64,000 nt of DNA, from contig NZ_CP047056.1 in NCBI RefSeq assembly GCF_011065405.1, positions 1,510,747 to 1,574,746 on the forward strand, read 5' to 3'. The stretch is from Succinivibrio dextrinosolvens. GTDB taxonomy: Bacteria; Pseudomonadota; Gammaproteobacteria; Enterobacterales; Succinivibrionaceae. This document shows positions 46,274 through 56,558 of the stretch, piece after piece. Both the position numbers and the translations under genes were made by a program. The notes under the pieces were generated by a model. That model was given only the letters and a program-made list of their open reading frames with translations. It was not told the origin of the DNA and searched no databases. Positions within the stretch are counted from its first letter, which is position 1; every line of letters begins with the position of its first letter.

Positions 46274-47224
46274 ATGGCTGATATGAAGCTCTTTGCCGGA
46301 AATGCAACTCCGGAGCTAGCTAAAAAAATTGCAGATCGTCTTTACACCCGCCTTGGCGATGCTATCGTTGACCGTTTTTCAGATGGAGAAGTTCACGTAC
46401 AGATCAACGAAAATGTACGAGGATGTGATATTTTCGTCATCCAGTCTACCTGCGCACCAAGCAACGATAACCTAATGGAACTAATCGTAATGATTGATGC
46501 TCTACGTAGAGCATCTGCAGGACGTATTACTGCTGTTATTCCTTATTTCGGATACGCTCGTCAGGATAGACGTTTACGTTCAGCTCGAGTACCTATCACT
46601 GCAAAAGTAGTGGCTGATTTCCTATCAAGTGTTGGTGTTGACAGAGTTTTAACCGTCGACCTGCACGCAGAGCAGATCCAAGGCTTCTTCGATGTTCCTG
46701 TTGATAACTGCTTCTCCAGCGGAATATTTGTAGAGGATATGCATACACTGAATCTGACCAATCCTTGTATTGTATCTCCTGATATGGGCGGTGTGGTTAG
46801 AGCAAGAGCAATTGCAAAACTACTAAACAATGCAGATATTGCCATTATTGATAAGCGTCGTCCTAAGCCAAATGTTGCTGAGGTTATGAATCTTATCGGA
46901 GATGTTCAGGATAGAGAGTGCATCATTGTAGATGACATTATTGATACTGGCGGAACCCTATGCAAAGCAGCAGAAGCTTTAAAGAAGAGAGGAGCAAAGT
47001 CAGTTATTGCTTATGGTACCCATGCTGTACTGTCAGGAAATGCCTACAGCAATATCGCTGAATCTCAGATTGATTCTCTGGTGGTTTCTGATTCAATTCC
47101 TGCATCAGACAAATTCAGGAAACTTAAGAATTTCAGAGAACTGAGCTTAGCCTCAATGCTTGCAGAAGCAATTCGCAGAATAAACAACGAAGAGTCTATC
47201 TCTGCAATGTTCGAACAGCACTAA
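46274..47224 (+). CDS. prs: Ribose-phosphate pyrophosphokinase
   Basis: Makes PRPP from ribose 5-phosphate and ATP for nucleotide, histidine and tryptophan synthesis. The 316-residue protein shows all family features: [16 protein letters not shown] at the start, [20 protein letters not shown], the metal/ATP region [17 protein letters not shown] (about 130-146), and the PRPP loop [11 protein letters not shown] (about 221-231). The 286-base gap upstream contains no gene and presumably its promoter. A terminator follows directly. Confidence 0.98.
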   Translation: MADMKLFAGNATPELAKKIADRLYTRLGDAIVDRFSDGEVHVQINENVRGCDIFVIQSTCAPSNDNLMELIVMIDALRRASAGRITAVIPYFGYARQDRRLRSARVPITAKVVADFLSSVGVDRVLTVDLHAEQIQGFFDVPVDNCFSSGIFVEDMHTLNLTNPCIVSPDMGGVVRARAIAKLLNNADIAIIDKRRPKPNVAEVMNLIGDVQDRECIIVDDIIDTGGTLCKAAEALKKRGAKSVIAYGTHAVLSGNAYSNIAESQIDSLVVSDSIPASDKFRKLKNFRELSLASMLAEAIRRINNEESISAMFEQH

Positions 47225-47233
47225 TTCATACAA

Positions 47234-47261
47234 AGGGGAGCATTAGCTCCCCTCTTCATTT
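47234..47261 (+). terminator. Terminator between convergent prs and EAL/HDOD gene
   Basis: Perfect 8-bp stem AGGGGAGC/GCTCCCCT with an ATTA loop (47234-47253) followed by CTTCATTT. It sits ten bases after the prs stop. Confidence 0.8.
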
Positions 47262-47286
47262 CGGTATTTAATTTTCAGCCATCGAG

Positions 47287-48663
47287 CTAAGCGCTCTCAG
47301 CTGAATTCTGAGCAATATCCAAAGCTTTTAAAACAGTATCAGCCCAGAGAAAAGCCTGAGAGATATAGTTATAAATCTTATCCTTATAAAGTTCCATTCC
47401 TTCTTCATAAGCAAGCTCTAGTGCTTCTGCAACCTTGTGTTCAAACAGCAACGAAAGCGTTCTTATTATTTTACCAAGCTGTTCACCTCCGCCCTCCTTA
47501 AAACATGAAGATACGGCATCAAGAGGAAACTCTGAGAATGTAGCCTTTTCTGTGTCATGAAGAAAAACGTGACAGTATCTCATAAATCCAGAGATAAATG
47601 CTTGAGGAGCAGAAATATCATCACATAAATCCTGTCCCATAAAATCTACGATTTTTCCAAAAACCAAAGCCTGAATAAATGGCTCATAGTTGATATTTCT
47701 CATATCAAAAGGAAGATGATTAATATCGCTGATCTTTTTATCAGTCAGTGTAAACAGATTAAAAGCTACGGAAATAACCAGGTAATTTCTAAGATCATTC
47801 TGAGTTAAAGACTGATTTTCAGCAAGCATCTGATTTTTAGTCTTTGAACGCAGAGTCAGAGCTGTCAGAGCCTTTGAACTCATAAGCTTTTTCATAGCGG
47901 TACCCATCAGAGGATACTGTGCAACGATTTCTCCAACCTCTTTAATGTCATAAAAAGAGGAATACAGCTGTGCAAAAAGACGAAGCATATCATGCTGCCA
48001 TTTAGGTCGAACTCCGTCATATTTAATAAGCTCACTCTGCACCATACCTAAAACATAATCAAAATTACTAGCTTCATTGATGGCAAAATTGAATATGGAA
48101 CAGGTATCCTTGAAACCTATGGTTTTAAGATTTTTATTATTCTTTTTCAGAGAACTTAGAATATCAGCGTATTCCTGTGGTTTTGCAGCATCAACAAGAA
48201 CATAGTCGATACAGCTTAAAACTTCACTGTTGGTCGGAATTTCCCCCATTGCATCAACTCGAACAGCGAACTTCATCCCCTGTTTATAAAGACGCAGAAG
48301 ACTTTCTTTGTATTCTTCAGTGAGTTCTAGTGAGTTCTCTAGCCACATTATTACCGTCTTAGGATCATACTTGCGGGCTTGCTTAACCCATAAAGAACAA
48401 GGAACAGAAGGGATCATGATACGTTCATAAGAACCTCTCAGAACCTTCATATTCACAACTGTAAGCACTTCTCGCAGCAGACTCTGAACATTTTCCTTTC
48501 TGCAGAAACCAAAATCAAAGGTATTTCCGGCAGACAGTTCCAGACAGTAAAACTGAGTTTTTCCTAAAGGATTCTGTACTGCAAGACGGTCGAACACCTT
48601 ACACTGCATAGACGGAGAGTCAAAATCCAGTTTATTGGTAAATATATTCCTGTTATCAGACAT
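47287..48663 (-). CDS. Degenerate EAL plus HDOD signalling protein (CdgJ/YuxH-like)
   Basis: A 458-residue protein that looks like the EAL-HDOD family of Vibrio CdgJ and Bacillus YuxH. The N-terminal half is a reduced EAL-like barrel: the usual first strand is altered to FDRLAVQNPLGKTQFYCLEL, and no ExLxR or DDFG-type catalytic signature is visible, so c-di-GMP hydrolysis is unlikely. The second half from about 215 resembles HDOD, with LRLFAQLYSSFYDIKEVGEIVAQYPL (core EVGEIVAQYPLMGTAMKKLM) and helices after it. Members influence motility, which would suit this flagellate genome. It is followed nine bases upstream by mpl in the same direction. Confidence 0.6.
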   Translation of the reverse strand: MSDNRNIFTNKLDFDSPSMQCKVFDRLAVQNPLGKTQFYCLELSAGNTFDFGFCRKENVQSLLREVLTVVNMKVLRGSYERIMIPSVPCSLWVKQARKYDPKTVIMWLENSLELTEEYKESLLRLYKQGMKFAVRVDAMGEIPTNSEVLSCIDYVLVDAAKPQEYADILSSLKKNNKNLKTIGFKDTCSIFNFAINEASNFDYVLGMVQSELIKYDGVRPKWQHDMLRLFAQLYSSFYDIKEVGEIVAQYPLMGTAMKKLMSSKALTALTLRSKTKNQMLAENQSLTQNDLRNYLVISVAFNLFTLTDKKISDINHLPFDMRNINYEPFIQALVFGKIVDFMGQDLCDDISAPQAFISGFMRYCHVFLHDTEKATFSEFPLDAVSSCFKEGGGEQLGKIIRTLSLLFEHKVAEALELAYEEGMELYKDKIYNYISQAFLWADTVLKALDIAQNSAESA

Positions 48664-48671
48664 ACAACTAT

Positions 48672-50030
48672 CTACTTGTTATGTAACTTATCCAGTAATT
48701 TCTGATGAATTCCGTTGAAACCACCATTACTCATAACTAGAATTGTGCTATCAGTATGACTGTGGGCAACTATATCATTCAGCATTTTTTCAAAATCAGA
48801 ATAAACCATAAGTGTTTTTTTTGACTGCTTTTCTAATTCTTTTACATTCCATTTTACAGAATCATTTGCATAAACAAAGATCTCATCGGCAGATTCAAAG
48901 GACTTTGCAAGCTGTTCGTGATTTGCTCCAAGTTTCATTGAATTTGATCTTGGTTCAAATACTGCAATCAGCTTTCGAGAATCTCCAATTTTTGCTCTTA
49001 AACCTTCCAAAGTAAGACGAATTGCGGTTGGGTGGTGAGCAAAATCGTCATAAACCTCTACTCCGTTCACGACGCCCTTTAACTCCATTCGTCTTTTTGG
49101 GAGTTTAAAGCTTTGAAGCGCTGCAGCTGCATCTTCAGTTGAAATTCCTGCATATGAAGCAGCCTTGATTGCCATCAGGGAATTATTCACATTATATGTG
49201 CCGGTACAGTCATACTTAACGGTTTTAACCAGTTTGTCTCCGTCATATATTTCAAATTCTGAACCATCAGCCTTAAGTAATTTTGCATGCAGAGCAGAAT
49301 TATCACCGATAACATATTTATTAGACCAGCACCCCATCTGTATGACTTCATTTAGATTCTTATCATTGTCTGGCATAACAATAAGGCCCTGACTTGGAAT
49401 CGTTCTTATCAGATGATGGAACTGTTTCTGAATATCCTTAACAGAGTCGAAGATATCAGCGTGATCATATTCAAGGTTATTCATAATCAGACAGGATGGA
49501 TGATAGTGAACAAATTTTGATCTTTTATCAAAAAATGCACAGTCATATTCATCTGCTTCAATCACGAAATATTCAGAATCAGAGTTTCTTGCGGATATTC
49601 CAAAATTCTCAGGGATACCTCCAATCAGAAATCCAGGATTTCTACCATTGGCCTCTAAAATCCAGGCTAGCATTGATGAAGTGGTAGTTTTACCGTGAGT
49701 ACCGGCTACAGCGAGTACTTTCTTATTCAGAAGGTAATGCTCTTCTAGCCACTGAGGACCTGATACAAAAGGAATTCTCTCATTTAAAAGTTTCTCAACG
49801 ATAGGCATGCCACGTCTCATCACATTGCCAACCACAACAAGGTCTGGCTTCATGTCAAGCTGTGACTCATCAAAGCCCTCAATCAGTTCTATTCCTGCAG
49901 CTTTTAACTCATCAGACATTGGAGGGTAAACATTTAAATCTGAACCGGTAACCTTAAAGCCTGACTGTTTTGCAATCATTGCGATACCGCCCATGAAAGT
50001 ACCGCAAATTCCTAAAATATGGATATGCAT
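48672..50030 (-). CDS. mpl: UDP-N-acetylmuramate:L-Ala-gamma-D-Glu-meso-DAP ligase
   Basis: Murein-peptide ligase for cell-wall recycling: attaches the recovered tripeptide to UDP-MurNAc. The start is taken at 50030 (MHIHILGICGTFMGG), with AAGGA five bases upstream, and agrees with E. coli Mpl; the frame extends six codons further. Mur-ligase motifs are the N-terminal GICGTFMGG, the ATP loop AGTHGKTTTSSML (about 107-119), EADEYD (about 164-169), NNLEYDHADIF, and the C-terminal YDDFAHHPTAI and FEPRSNSMK. Length (452) is normal. Confidence 0.96.
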   Translation of the reverse strand: MHIHILGICGTFMGGIAMIAKQSGFKVTGSDLNVYPPMSDELKAAGIELIEGFDESQLDMKPDLVVVGNVMRRGMPIVEKLLNERIPFVSGPQWLEEHYLLNKKVLAVAGTHGKTTTSSMLAWILEANGRNPGFLIGGIPENFGISARNSDSEYFVIEADEYDCAFFDKRSKFVHYHPSCLIMNNLEYDHADIFDSVKDIQKQFHHLIRTIPSQGLIVMPDNDKNLNEVIQMGCWSNKYVIGDNSALHAKLLKADGSEFEIYDGDKLVKTVKYDCTGTYNVNNSLMAIKAASYAGISTEDAAAALQSFKLPKRRMELKGVVNGVEVYDDFAHHPTAIRLTLEGLRAKIGDSRKLIAVFEPRSNSMKLGANHEQLAKSFESADEIFVYANDSVKWNVKELEKQSKKTLMVYSDFEKMLNDIVAHSHTDSTILVMSNGGFNGIHQKLLDKLHNK

Positions 50031-50289
50031 AAGAATCCTTATCTTCATTATTCTTTAATCATGATTTTATTGTATCGCATCAGGCTTTAAAAGAACTAAT
50101 GTTTGCCACCAAAATTTGACCTTAAGAGGCTACATTTTCATTACAAAGGAAGAATATGCAGGATGTCGTAGGAAAAAGAAAATATCAGGAGAATTGATTC
50201 TGCATTCAGAATTACAGAAACCTGACTACTGCAAGATCCTCCTTTCTCCTAACAAAGAGGAGAGGAAGGATCTAATGGTAGGAAAAGAA

Positions 50290-51378
50290 TTAGTTTGCTG
50301 TGTTTTCAGTTCCGCACTTTAGGAATGGCTCAAACTGCTTGGTGTGACGCATAACTGGTTTACCATCCTTGTACTCAATGGTTGCCAGAGGATAGTTATT
50401 TTTCTCACCCCATTCCAGAGCCCTATCAGCCCCAAGTACTAAAAGTCCTGTATCTAGGGCATCAGACTCAAATGCACTGTCAGAAATAACAGTAACAGAT
50501 AAGGTATTATGCGATACTGGATAGCCAGTTTTAGGATCAATTGCATGAGAATAAACAGTACCGGTCTTTTCGTCCTTAAAGAAGTTTCGGTAGGAGCCAG
50601 CTGTAGCCACAGCCTTGTCTAGGGCACAGATAGGAACAAAAAGCTTGGGTGCTGGTGAGGTTGGATCTTCAATTCCAAGTTTCCATTTACGGCCTTCTGC
50701 ATTAACTCCGTAAGATCTTGAGGCTCCAGCCACATTGACCATGAAATTCTTATAGCCCTGTTTAATCAGTTCCTCGGCAACAGCATCCGCCCCCAGACCT
50801 TCACCTACAGTTGAAAGATCAAGACGGACATTCGGATCTTTTTTAACCAGATAACTCTTCTGACCATCAAAACGGAGTTCAAACTTATCAAAACCGACTA
50901 ACTTCTTGACCTCCGTAATCTGCTCTTCTGTTGGAGCATTGTCATTACGTTTATTGATTCCAAAACCCCACAGGTTAACCAGAGGACCTACAGTAATATC
51001 TGTAGCCTCATCAATTCTTCGTCCCTGATAAACGGTATCCTGAATTATCTTTGATAAATCAGCAGAAATTTCATATGGCTCTGTTGATTTAAATTCATTG
51101 AATTTTGCCAGTTCTGCGTTTTTATCAAATGTAGAAATCTCATCACAGATCTTCTTAAAGCAGTTTTCAGCAAGATCTGTAAGAGCACTTTCTCCTCCTT
51201 TATATCCGCCCACCACATTTACCGCATAAAAAGTTCCCATAGTCTTTCCCTGAACCTTGGTGGAAACAGTAGCTTTCTGCTCGGAAAGATTAGAAACACT
51301 GCGATCATCACAGCTACTAAGAACAGAAGTTAACATGATACAAGCGACAGTAGAAAAAATAAGACGATTTCGTTTCAT
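50290..51378 (-). CDS. apbE: FAD:protein FMN transferase lipoprotein
   Basis: ApbE attaches FMN covalently to a threonine of target proteins such as NqrB/NqrC or RnfG/RnfD, outside the inner membrane. This 362-residue protein has a lipoprotein signal with lipobox VLSSC (Cys23). The substrate and flavin-binding regions are GKTMGTFYAV, LVNLWGFG, DLSTVGEGLGADAV and the late SHAIDPKTGYPVSH, with metal ligands in the following SDSAFESDALDTGLLVLG. Its usual targets (nqr or rnf genes) are not in this window. A small cysteine-containing membrane protein gene lies just upstream in the same direction. Confidence 0.94.
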   Translation of the reverse strand: MKRNRLIFSTVACIMLTSVLSSCDDRSVSNLSEQKATVSTKVQGKTMGTFYAVNVVGGYKGGESALTDLAENCFKKICDEISTFDKNAELAKFNEFKSTEPYEISADLSKIIQDTVYQGRRIDEATDITVGPLVNLWGFGINKRNDNAPTEEQITEVKKLVGFDKFELRFDGQKSYLVKKDPNVRLDLSTVGEGLGADAVAEELIKQGYKNFMVNVAGASRSYGVNAEGRKWKLGIEDPTSPAPKLFVPICALDKAVATAGSYRNFFKDEKTGTVYSHAIDPKTGYPVSHNTLSVTVISDSAFESDALDTGLLVLGADRALEWGEKNNYPLATIEYKDGKPVMRHTKQFEPFLKCGTENTAN

Positions 51379-51476
51379 AAAAACCCTTATTCGGTAAAGA
51401 ATGGTGAATTGTAAAAAAGCTCAACCAAATGCCACCATTATAGATGGGGAGGCTTCCTGTAAAGAGATAATGTTAG

Positions 51477-51731
51477 TTATACATCCTTGTGAGGTATTTC
51501 AACCTCGTTGAGTTCATTAACATTACACTTGATTTTGTCTTTAACTTTCTTAGAAACCTTGGTTCTTCCTGCCATTGCACACATCTGCTGACAGGTGGAG
51601 CAGGCAATATCTCCCATAATAGCAGCAGTAGCCTCATCCTCGGTGATAAGAGGCTTTTTTCTGAAGATAAGCCCCAAAGATAACGCTAGAACAAATAAAA
51701 GAAAAATAACAAAACTTGCGATAAAAACCAT
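51477..51731 (-). CDS. Small membrane protein with cysteine cluster, possibly NqrM-like
   Basis: An 84-residue protein with one N-terminal transmembrane helix (about 2-23, FIASFVIFLLFVLALSLGLIF), then a cytoplasmic-type tail containing CSTCQQMC and one further cysteine. In many bacteria apbE is followed by nqrM, a one-helix protein with a cysteine cluster that delivers iron to the Na+-NQR complex. The layout here is similar, but the cysteine spacing (CxxCxxxC) differs from NqrM sequences as I remember them. It may be a divergent NqrM or an unrelated metal-binding protein. It lies 98 bases upstream of apbE on the same strand. Confidence 0.6.
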   Translation of the reverse strand: MVFIASFVIFLLFVLALSLGLIFRKKPLITEDEATAAIMGDIACSTCQQMCAMAGRTKVSKKVKDKIKCNVNELNEVEIPHKDV

Positions 51732-52088
51732 ACAGGGAAATCCTTTACATAAGATTAAAAAGTTCCAGATTAAGAGAATTTTTCTTTTTTCGGAATATGG
51801 CTGCAGGTTAACTTGCTTAAAGAGAACTCCAGAAAAGAGTTATCAATACAAATATATTCCACTAACTCTCAGCACCGTAGATTATAGCATTTATCTTTTC
51901 TAGCAAGTCTGAGAAAAAATCTTAAAGTAAAAACGCACAAATGAGGCAGAAAAGGAAAAAATCCGCTTTTTTCGGAAATGATATCATGGTCAAAAAATGA
52001 TATACTGCTCACCATTAATTTTTAATTGTATAAAACGGAGACGAATTTTCCTCTCACATAATAATTGAGAGACATTCGCTAATTAAAT
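51732..52088. other. Divergent intergenic region upstream of proS
   Basis: 357 AT-rich bases with no gene. A TATACT near 51999 could be a -10 element for proS, but no good -35 is present at the right distance. The leader up to the ATG includes a CTCTCACATAATAATTGAGAG inverted repeat (arms CTCTCA and TGAGAG, 52051-52071). Confidence 0.5.
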
Positions 52089-53813
52089 ATGAGAACTAGT
52101 CAATTTCTAATTTCTACATTAAAAGAAGATCCAAAGGAAGCAGCTGTTGAAAGCCATCGTTTAATGCTTCGTGCAGGAATGATCAGACAGGTTGCATCAG
52201 GAATCTATACCTGGCTGCCAACAGGAATGAAGGTTTTATCAAAGGTTCAGAATATCGTTCGTGAAGAAATGGATAAAACCGGTGCTTTAGAAATTGCAAT
52301 GCCGATGGTTCAGCCTGCAGAGTTATGGAAAGAATCCGGCAGATATACAAAGTACGGTCCTGAACTGTGCCGTTTTAAAGATAGAAAAGAGAACGAATTC
52401 GCTTTAGGTCCAACCCACGAAGAAGTTGTTACTGACATCGCCAGACGTGAAATCAAATCAGCAAGACAGCTGCCAATCTGCCTGTATCAGATGCAGAACA
52501 AATTCAGAGACGAAATCAGACCTCGTTTCGGTGTTATGAGAGGCAGAGAGTTCCTAATGAAGGATGCTTATTCATTCCATATGGATAAAGAATCTCTGAA
52601 CAAAACCTATCAGGATATGTATGATGCCTATTCACGAGTATTCACCAGAATGGGACTGGAATTCAGACCTGTAGAGGCTGATACCGGCTCCATTGGTGGT
52701 AACCACTCTCATGAGTTCCAGGCTCTTGCTGAAGCTGGTGAGGATACTATTGCCTGGTCAGACGGCTCATCATACGCAGCCAATATTGAAATGGCAGAAG
52801 CTCTTGCACCTACCTACGATAGAGCAGCTCCTGGTGCAGAGTATTCAGAGGTTGCAACTCCTGGCTGTCATACCGTAGATGAGGCAGCAAAAGCTTTAGG
52901 AATTGAATCAAATCAGGTTCTAAAGAGTCTGATTGTACATGGTGATAAGAAGGAAGACGGCACAAACGAACTTGTTATGCTATGTCTTTGTGGCAATCAG
53001 GAATTAAATGAAGTTAAAGCTATAAAGATCCCTGGCATAGCGGATCCTCTTGAGATGGCAACCGAGGAAGAGATCAACAATTTCACCGGAGCTCATACCG
53101 GTTCTCTTGGTCCTGTTGGTTTTAAAGGCAGAATTCTTGTGGACAGAACTGCAGATAAAATGGCTAACTTCGCATGCGGTGCAAACAAAACCGGATTCCA
53201 CCTGATCAACGTAAACTGGGATAGAGATGTTCCAAAATATGAGGTATTTGATCTGCGTAATGTGGAAGACGGAGATCCTAGCCCAGACGGCAAAGGAACT
53301 CTGCACCTACGCAAGGGTATTGAGGTTGGTCAGGTTTTCATGCTGGGAACAAAGTACTCAGAAGCAATGAAAGCTACTGTTAAAGATGAGAACGGCAAGG
53401 ATATACCAATGATCATGGGGTGCTACGGTATCGGTGTTACCCGTGCCATAGCAGCTGTTATAGAACAGCACCACGATGAAAGAGGTATTATCTGGCCAGA
53501 AGCTATTGCTCCATTCAAGGTTGCGATTATCGCAATCAAACCATCTAAGTCACAGGAGGTTAAGGATGTTGCCGAAACCCTCTATGCAGATCTTCAGAAG
53601 GCGGGAGTAGAGGTTCTTTACGACGACAGAGACGAGCGTCCTGGTGTTATGTTTGCCGATATTGAGCTGATGGGCATACCTCACATCATCACCATTGGAG
53701 AAAAGAGCCTTAAGGAAGGTATGATTGAGTATAAGTTGAGAAAGACAGGTAACAAAGAAAATATCCCTGTTAAAGACGCTCTAAAGACAATCATGTCAAA
53801 GTTTGAAAACTAG
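52089..53813 (+). CDS. proS: Prolyl-tRNA synthetase
   Basis: Class II aminoacyl-tRNA synthetase, 574 residues, of the bacterial type with an editing domain inserted between motifs 2 and 3. It starts [15 protein letters not shown]. Motif 1 is around the [18 protein letters not shown] helix. Motif 2 is [20 protein letters not shown] (about 138-157), and the editing (INS/YbaK-like) domain spans about 225-400. Motif 3 is [14 protein letters not shown] (about 444-457), and a C-terminal anticodon-binding domain follows ([11 protein letters not shown] onward). Length is as in E. coli. It ends in a strong shared terminator facing flgI. Confidence 0.97.
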   Translation: MRTSQFLISTLKEDPKEAAVESHRLMLRAGMIRQVASGIYTWLPTGMKVLSKVQNIVREEMDKTGALEIAMPMVQPAELWKESGRYTKYGPELCRFKDRKENEFALGPTHEEVVTDIARREIKSARQLPICLYQMQNKFRDEIRPRFGVMRGREFLMKDAYSFHMDKESLNKTYQDMYDAYSRVFTRMGLEFRPVEADTGSIGGNHSHEFQALAEAGEDTIAWSDGSSYAANIEMAEALAPTYDRAAPGAEYSEVATPGCHTVDEAAKALGIESNQVLKSLIVHGDKKEDGTNELVMLCLCGNQELNEVKAIKIPGIADPLEMATEEEINNFTGAHTGSLGPVGFKGRILVDRTADKMANFACGANKTGFHLINVNWDRDVPKYEVFDLRNVEDGDPSPDGKGTLHLRKGIEVGQVFMLGTKYSEAMKATVKDENGKDIPMIMGCYGIGVTRAIAAVIEQHHDERGIIWPEAIAPFKVAIIAIKPSKSQEVKDVAETLYADLQKAGVEVLYDDRDERPGVMFADIELMGIPHIITIGEKSLKEGMIEYKLRKTGNKENIPVKDALKTIMSKFEN

Positions 53814-53830
53814 AATTTATTTTATTAACC

Positions 53831-53863
53831 AAAAGCCTGAGACTTTTTTTCTCAGGCTTTTTA
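53831..53863. terminator. Bidirectional terminator between proS and flgI
   Basis: Stem AAAAGCCTGAG (53831-53841) paired with CTCAGGCTTTTT (from 53851), with A and T runs on both sides so it can serve both convergent genes. Confidence 0.88.
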
Positions 53864-53874
53864 CTTTCTGTTTA

Positions 53875-54993
53875 CTAAATCACTTCAAGTTTTCCATCTA
53901 TTGCCCCGGCTTTATCCAGAGCCTCAAGAACTGACATCAAATCACCAGGAGCAAGCCCTACCTGATTAACAGCACGAACGAGATCGTCTAAGGTTGCACC
54001 GGTATCAAACTTAAACATTTTGCCCTTTTTCTCCTCAACGTTAATCTGAGAATCAGGAACTACCGTAGTCTGCCCTTGAGAGAAACTGTTTGGCTGAGAA
54101 ACTCTAGGATCTTCAGAAACAGTTACAGTCAGTCCACCATGTGTAACAGCAACAGGCTTTAATCTTACATTGCTGCCGATAACAATGGTTCCTGTTCTTG
54201 AATTAACTACAATTCTAGCTGAATCATCTCCCTGCTGAATATCAAGATTCTCGAGACTGGCAAGGTAAGCTACTCGCTGAGCAGGATTTCTTGGAGCACT
54301 TACACGTATAGAGGTTGAATCTTCTGCAATAGCGCTACCATCTCCGTACATATCGTTAATAGCATCAACAACATTCTTGGCTGTAGTAAAATCTGAGCGA
54401 TTCAGATTGAACACAAAGGAGTCTGTATTTGAAAAATTATCAGGAACCTCGCGCTCAATAATTGCTCCATTTGATATTCTTCCTACAGTAGGAGTATTTA
54501 CGGTTACCTTTGAACCATCAGCGCCTTCTACACCTAAACCTCCTACAACCAGAGAGCCCTGAGCAATAGCGTAGACATTTCCATCTACACCTCTAAGCAT
54601 AGACTGTAGAAGTGTACCGCCTCTTAAAGAGGCAGCTTCACCAATAGCAGAAACAGTAACATCAATAGTCTGACCAACCTTGGCAAATGGTGGCATAGTA
54701 GCATGAATTGCTACAGGAGCGACGTCCTTGATTTTAAGGCTAGTGCCCTCGCTGATCTTTATACCGAAGGTATTCAGCATAGAACGGAAGCTCTGCTCTG
54801 TAAACTTGGAGTTTTTCTCACCAGTACCTGACAAACCAACTACCAGACCATAGCCTAAAAGCTGGTTATCACGAATTCCCTGTATCGAGGCTATGTCTTT
54901 CAATCGCGTAGCCTGAGCAGGAAAAGAAGCTGCTGTCATAAAAATGACAGCCCCCGTCACAATGTATTTAAGTAATCCTTTTAAAAGTCTCAT
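53875..54993 (-). CDS. flgI: Flagellar P-ring protein
   Basis: Forms the periplasmic P ring around the flagellar rod. The 372-residue precursor has a Sec signal peptide (about 1-28, ending SFPAQA). The mature start is [22 protein letters not shown], described as [10 protein letters not shown] then [10 protein letters not shown]. Other conserved blocks are [28 protein letters not shown] and the C-terminal [30 protein letters not shown]. It is the last gene of the flgF-flgG-flgH-flgI run; no flgJ follows, since the convergent proS comes next. Confidence 0.96.
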   Translation of the reverse strand: MRLLKGLLKYIVTGAVIFMTAASFPAQATRLKDIASIQGIRDNQLLGYGLVVGLSGTGEKNSKFTEQSFRSMLNTFGIKISEGTSLKIKDVAPVAIHATMPPFAKVGQTIDVTVSAIGEAASLRGGTLLQSMLRGVDGNVYAIAQGSLVVGGLGVEGADGSKVTVNTPTVGRISNGAIIEREVPDNFSNTDSFVFNLNRSDFTTAKNVVDAINDMYGDGSAIAEDSTSIRVSAPRNPAQRVAYLASLENLDIQQGDDSARIVVNSRTGTIVIGSNVRLKPVAVTHGGLTVTVSEDPRVSQPNSFSQGQTTVVPDSQINVEEKKGKMFKFDTGATLDDLVRAVNQVGLAPGDLMSVLEALDKAGAIDGKLEVI

Positions 54994-55010
54994 AGCCTTT
55001 CTCCTGCAAA

Positions 55011-55730
55011 CTAGAAGAATATATTAAAGGCACTGTTAAACAGTCTTGAGAAGAAACCTCTTTCCTGAGTATCTGCAAAATCTCCGGTTCCGCCATACTG
55101 TATTCTAGCATTTGCTATTCGCTGTGATGAGACAGTATTATCAGAACTGATATCTGATGGTCTAATCAGGCCGGTAACACGAACGTATTCATTACCGTTA
55201 TTAAGCATCAGCCACTTTTCACCCTGTACCTGCAGATTACCGTTTGCATAAACCTTAACTACACTCACAGAAATCTGACCTTTTAAACTGTTGGACTGAC
55301 TTCCCTTACCAGTTCCATTAAAGGTATTTGAATTATTGGAGGTTAATGTTGGGTTATACCTGTTTATGTATTTGTTTGTATATTTATTCAGAGTGTTATC
55401 ATCAGTACCAAAAGCCAGATTCATACCGTTGTAATTATTCTGGTTGTTCTTGGTGAGAGAAGTATTGGCATTCTTGCTAGCAGAAGTTGCCTCTTCAAGA
55501 TTTACCGAAATAATATCACCTACTTTGTGAGCAGAGGTATCTGAATACATTCCGTTATTCAGAGTATAAGGATTATAGATTCCTCCAGTAGGAACCACAT
55601 TTGCATAATCCTCCTCAGGCATTGCTGGAGCATACTTAGGATCATCTGGCTTTGGCGAGAATGTATCCAGAGCGCAGCCCTGAAGAAGCAGTGCATTTAC
55701 AACTGCACCAATCAGTACAAGCTTATTCAT
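55011..55730 (-). CDS. flgH: Flagellar L-ring lipoprotein
   Basis: Forms the outer-membrane L ring. The 239-residue protein has a lipobox LLQGC (Cys19). The family block [20 protein letters not shown] (about 70-89) is present, as are the Asn/Ser/Thr-rich middle, and [40 protein letters not shown] and [12 protein letters not shown] near the end. It lies 18 bases upstream of flgI in the same direction. Confidence 0.95.
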   Translation of the reverse strand: MNKLVLIGAVVNALLLQGCALDTFSPKPDDPKYAPAMPEEDYANVVPTGGIYNPYTLNNGMYSDTSAHKVGDIISVNLEEATSASKNANTSLTKNNQNNYNGMNLAFGTDDNTLNKYTNKYINRYNPTLTSNNSNTFNGTGKGSQSNSLKGQISVSVVKVYANGNLQVQGEKWLMLNNGNEYVRVTGLIRPSDISSDNTVSSQRIANARIQYGGTGDFADTQERGFFSRLFNSAFNIFF

Positions 55731-55756
55731 TTCCCCTCTCCTCCTCTAATCAAATG

Positions 55757-56545
55757 CTATACAGACTGAATCAGTGAGCCCATCATTGAATCAACAGTTG
55801 TCAGCACCTTTGAATTCATTTCATAGACTCGTTGAGCCTGAATCAGATTTACAAGTTCCTCTGTAACCTTAACATTAGATGTTTCAAGCATATTCTGACG
55901 AATGATACCCATACCGTCCTCACCACCGATTCCCTGTTGAGGGGCTCCTGATGCTGTAGTTTCAAGGAACAGATTGTCACCAATGGACTCAAGTCCTGTT
56001 GGGTTGATAAAATCAGTTACAGTAATCTGGCCTAAATCCTGACTGGTATTCTCATTTGCAACCACCACTGACACCTGTCCGTCACGGCCTACAGTAAGTG
56101 ATACCGCATTCTCAGGGACCTGAATCTGAGGCAGTAAAGGATAGCCTTCACCAGAGGTCACAATAGTACCTTCCTCATTTTTGGTAAACTGACCATTTCT
56201 GGTATAAGCAGTTGTACCGTCTGGAAGCTCAATCTCAAAGAAACCTCTGCCCTGAATCATCAGGTCAAATGAGTTGTCAGTGGTTTCAACGTCACCCTGG
56301 CCAAACTGTCTCTGAGTTGCAACAACCTTTGCACCTGCACCAATCATCAGCCCTTCTGGCAGATATCCGTCAGCAGATGATCTTCCTCCTGGCTGGTTAA
56401 TCTTCTGGTACAGAAGATCTTCAAAAATAGCTCTGCCACGTTTGAAACCAACGGTTGAAGCATTGGCAAGATTGTTAGAGGTTACAGAAATATTTGTCTG
56501 CTGCGCATCTAAACCTGTTTTACTAATCCATAATGCCGGAATCAT
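55757..56545 (-). CDS. flgG: Flagellar distal rod protein
   Basis: A 262-residue axial protein of the distal rod. It has the typical N-terminal block (ALWISKTGLDAQQTNISVTSNNLANAST in parts: LDAQQTNI, NNLANASTVGFK), the internal GRGFFEIELPDGTTAYTRNG, and the C-terminal SNVKVTEELVNLIQAQRVYEMNSK followed by the terminal helix. Length and motifs match FlgG of other gammaproteobacteria. Between flgF and flgH in the usual order. Confidence 0.96.
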   Translation of the reverse strand: MIPALWISKTGLDAQQTNISVTSNNLANASTVGFKRGRAIFEDLLYQKINQPGGRSSADGYLPEGLMIGAGAKVVATQRQFGQGDVETTDNSFDLMIQGRGFFEIELPDGTTAYTRNGQFTKNEEGTIVTSGEGYPLLPQIQVPENAVSLTVGRDGQVSVVVANENTSQDLGQITVTDFINPTGLESIGDNLFLETTASGAPQQGIGGEDGMGIIRQNMLETSNVKVTEELVNLIQAQRVYEMNSKVLTTVDSMMGSLIQSV

Positions 56546-56558
56546 AATCTTCTCCTTG

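Noticed and set aside
50116-50322. 68-residue plus-strand frame between mpl and apbE
   Set aside because: It runs into the antisense 3' end of apbE, has odd composition and no ribosome binding site or relatives that I know.
52051-52071. Riboswitch or T-box in the proS leader
   Set aside because: Only a short CTCTCA/TGAGAG inverted repeat is visible; no T-box or terminator/antiterminator pair follows.
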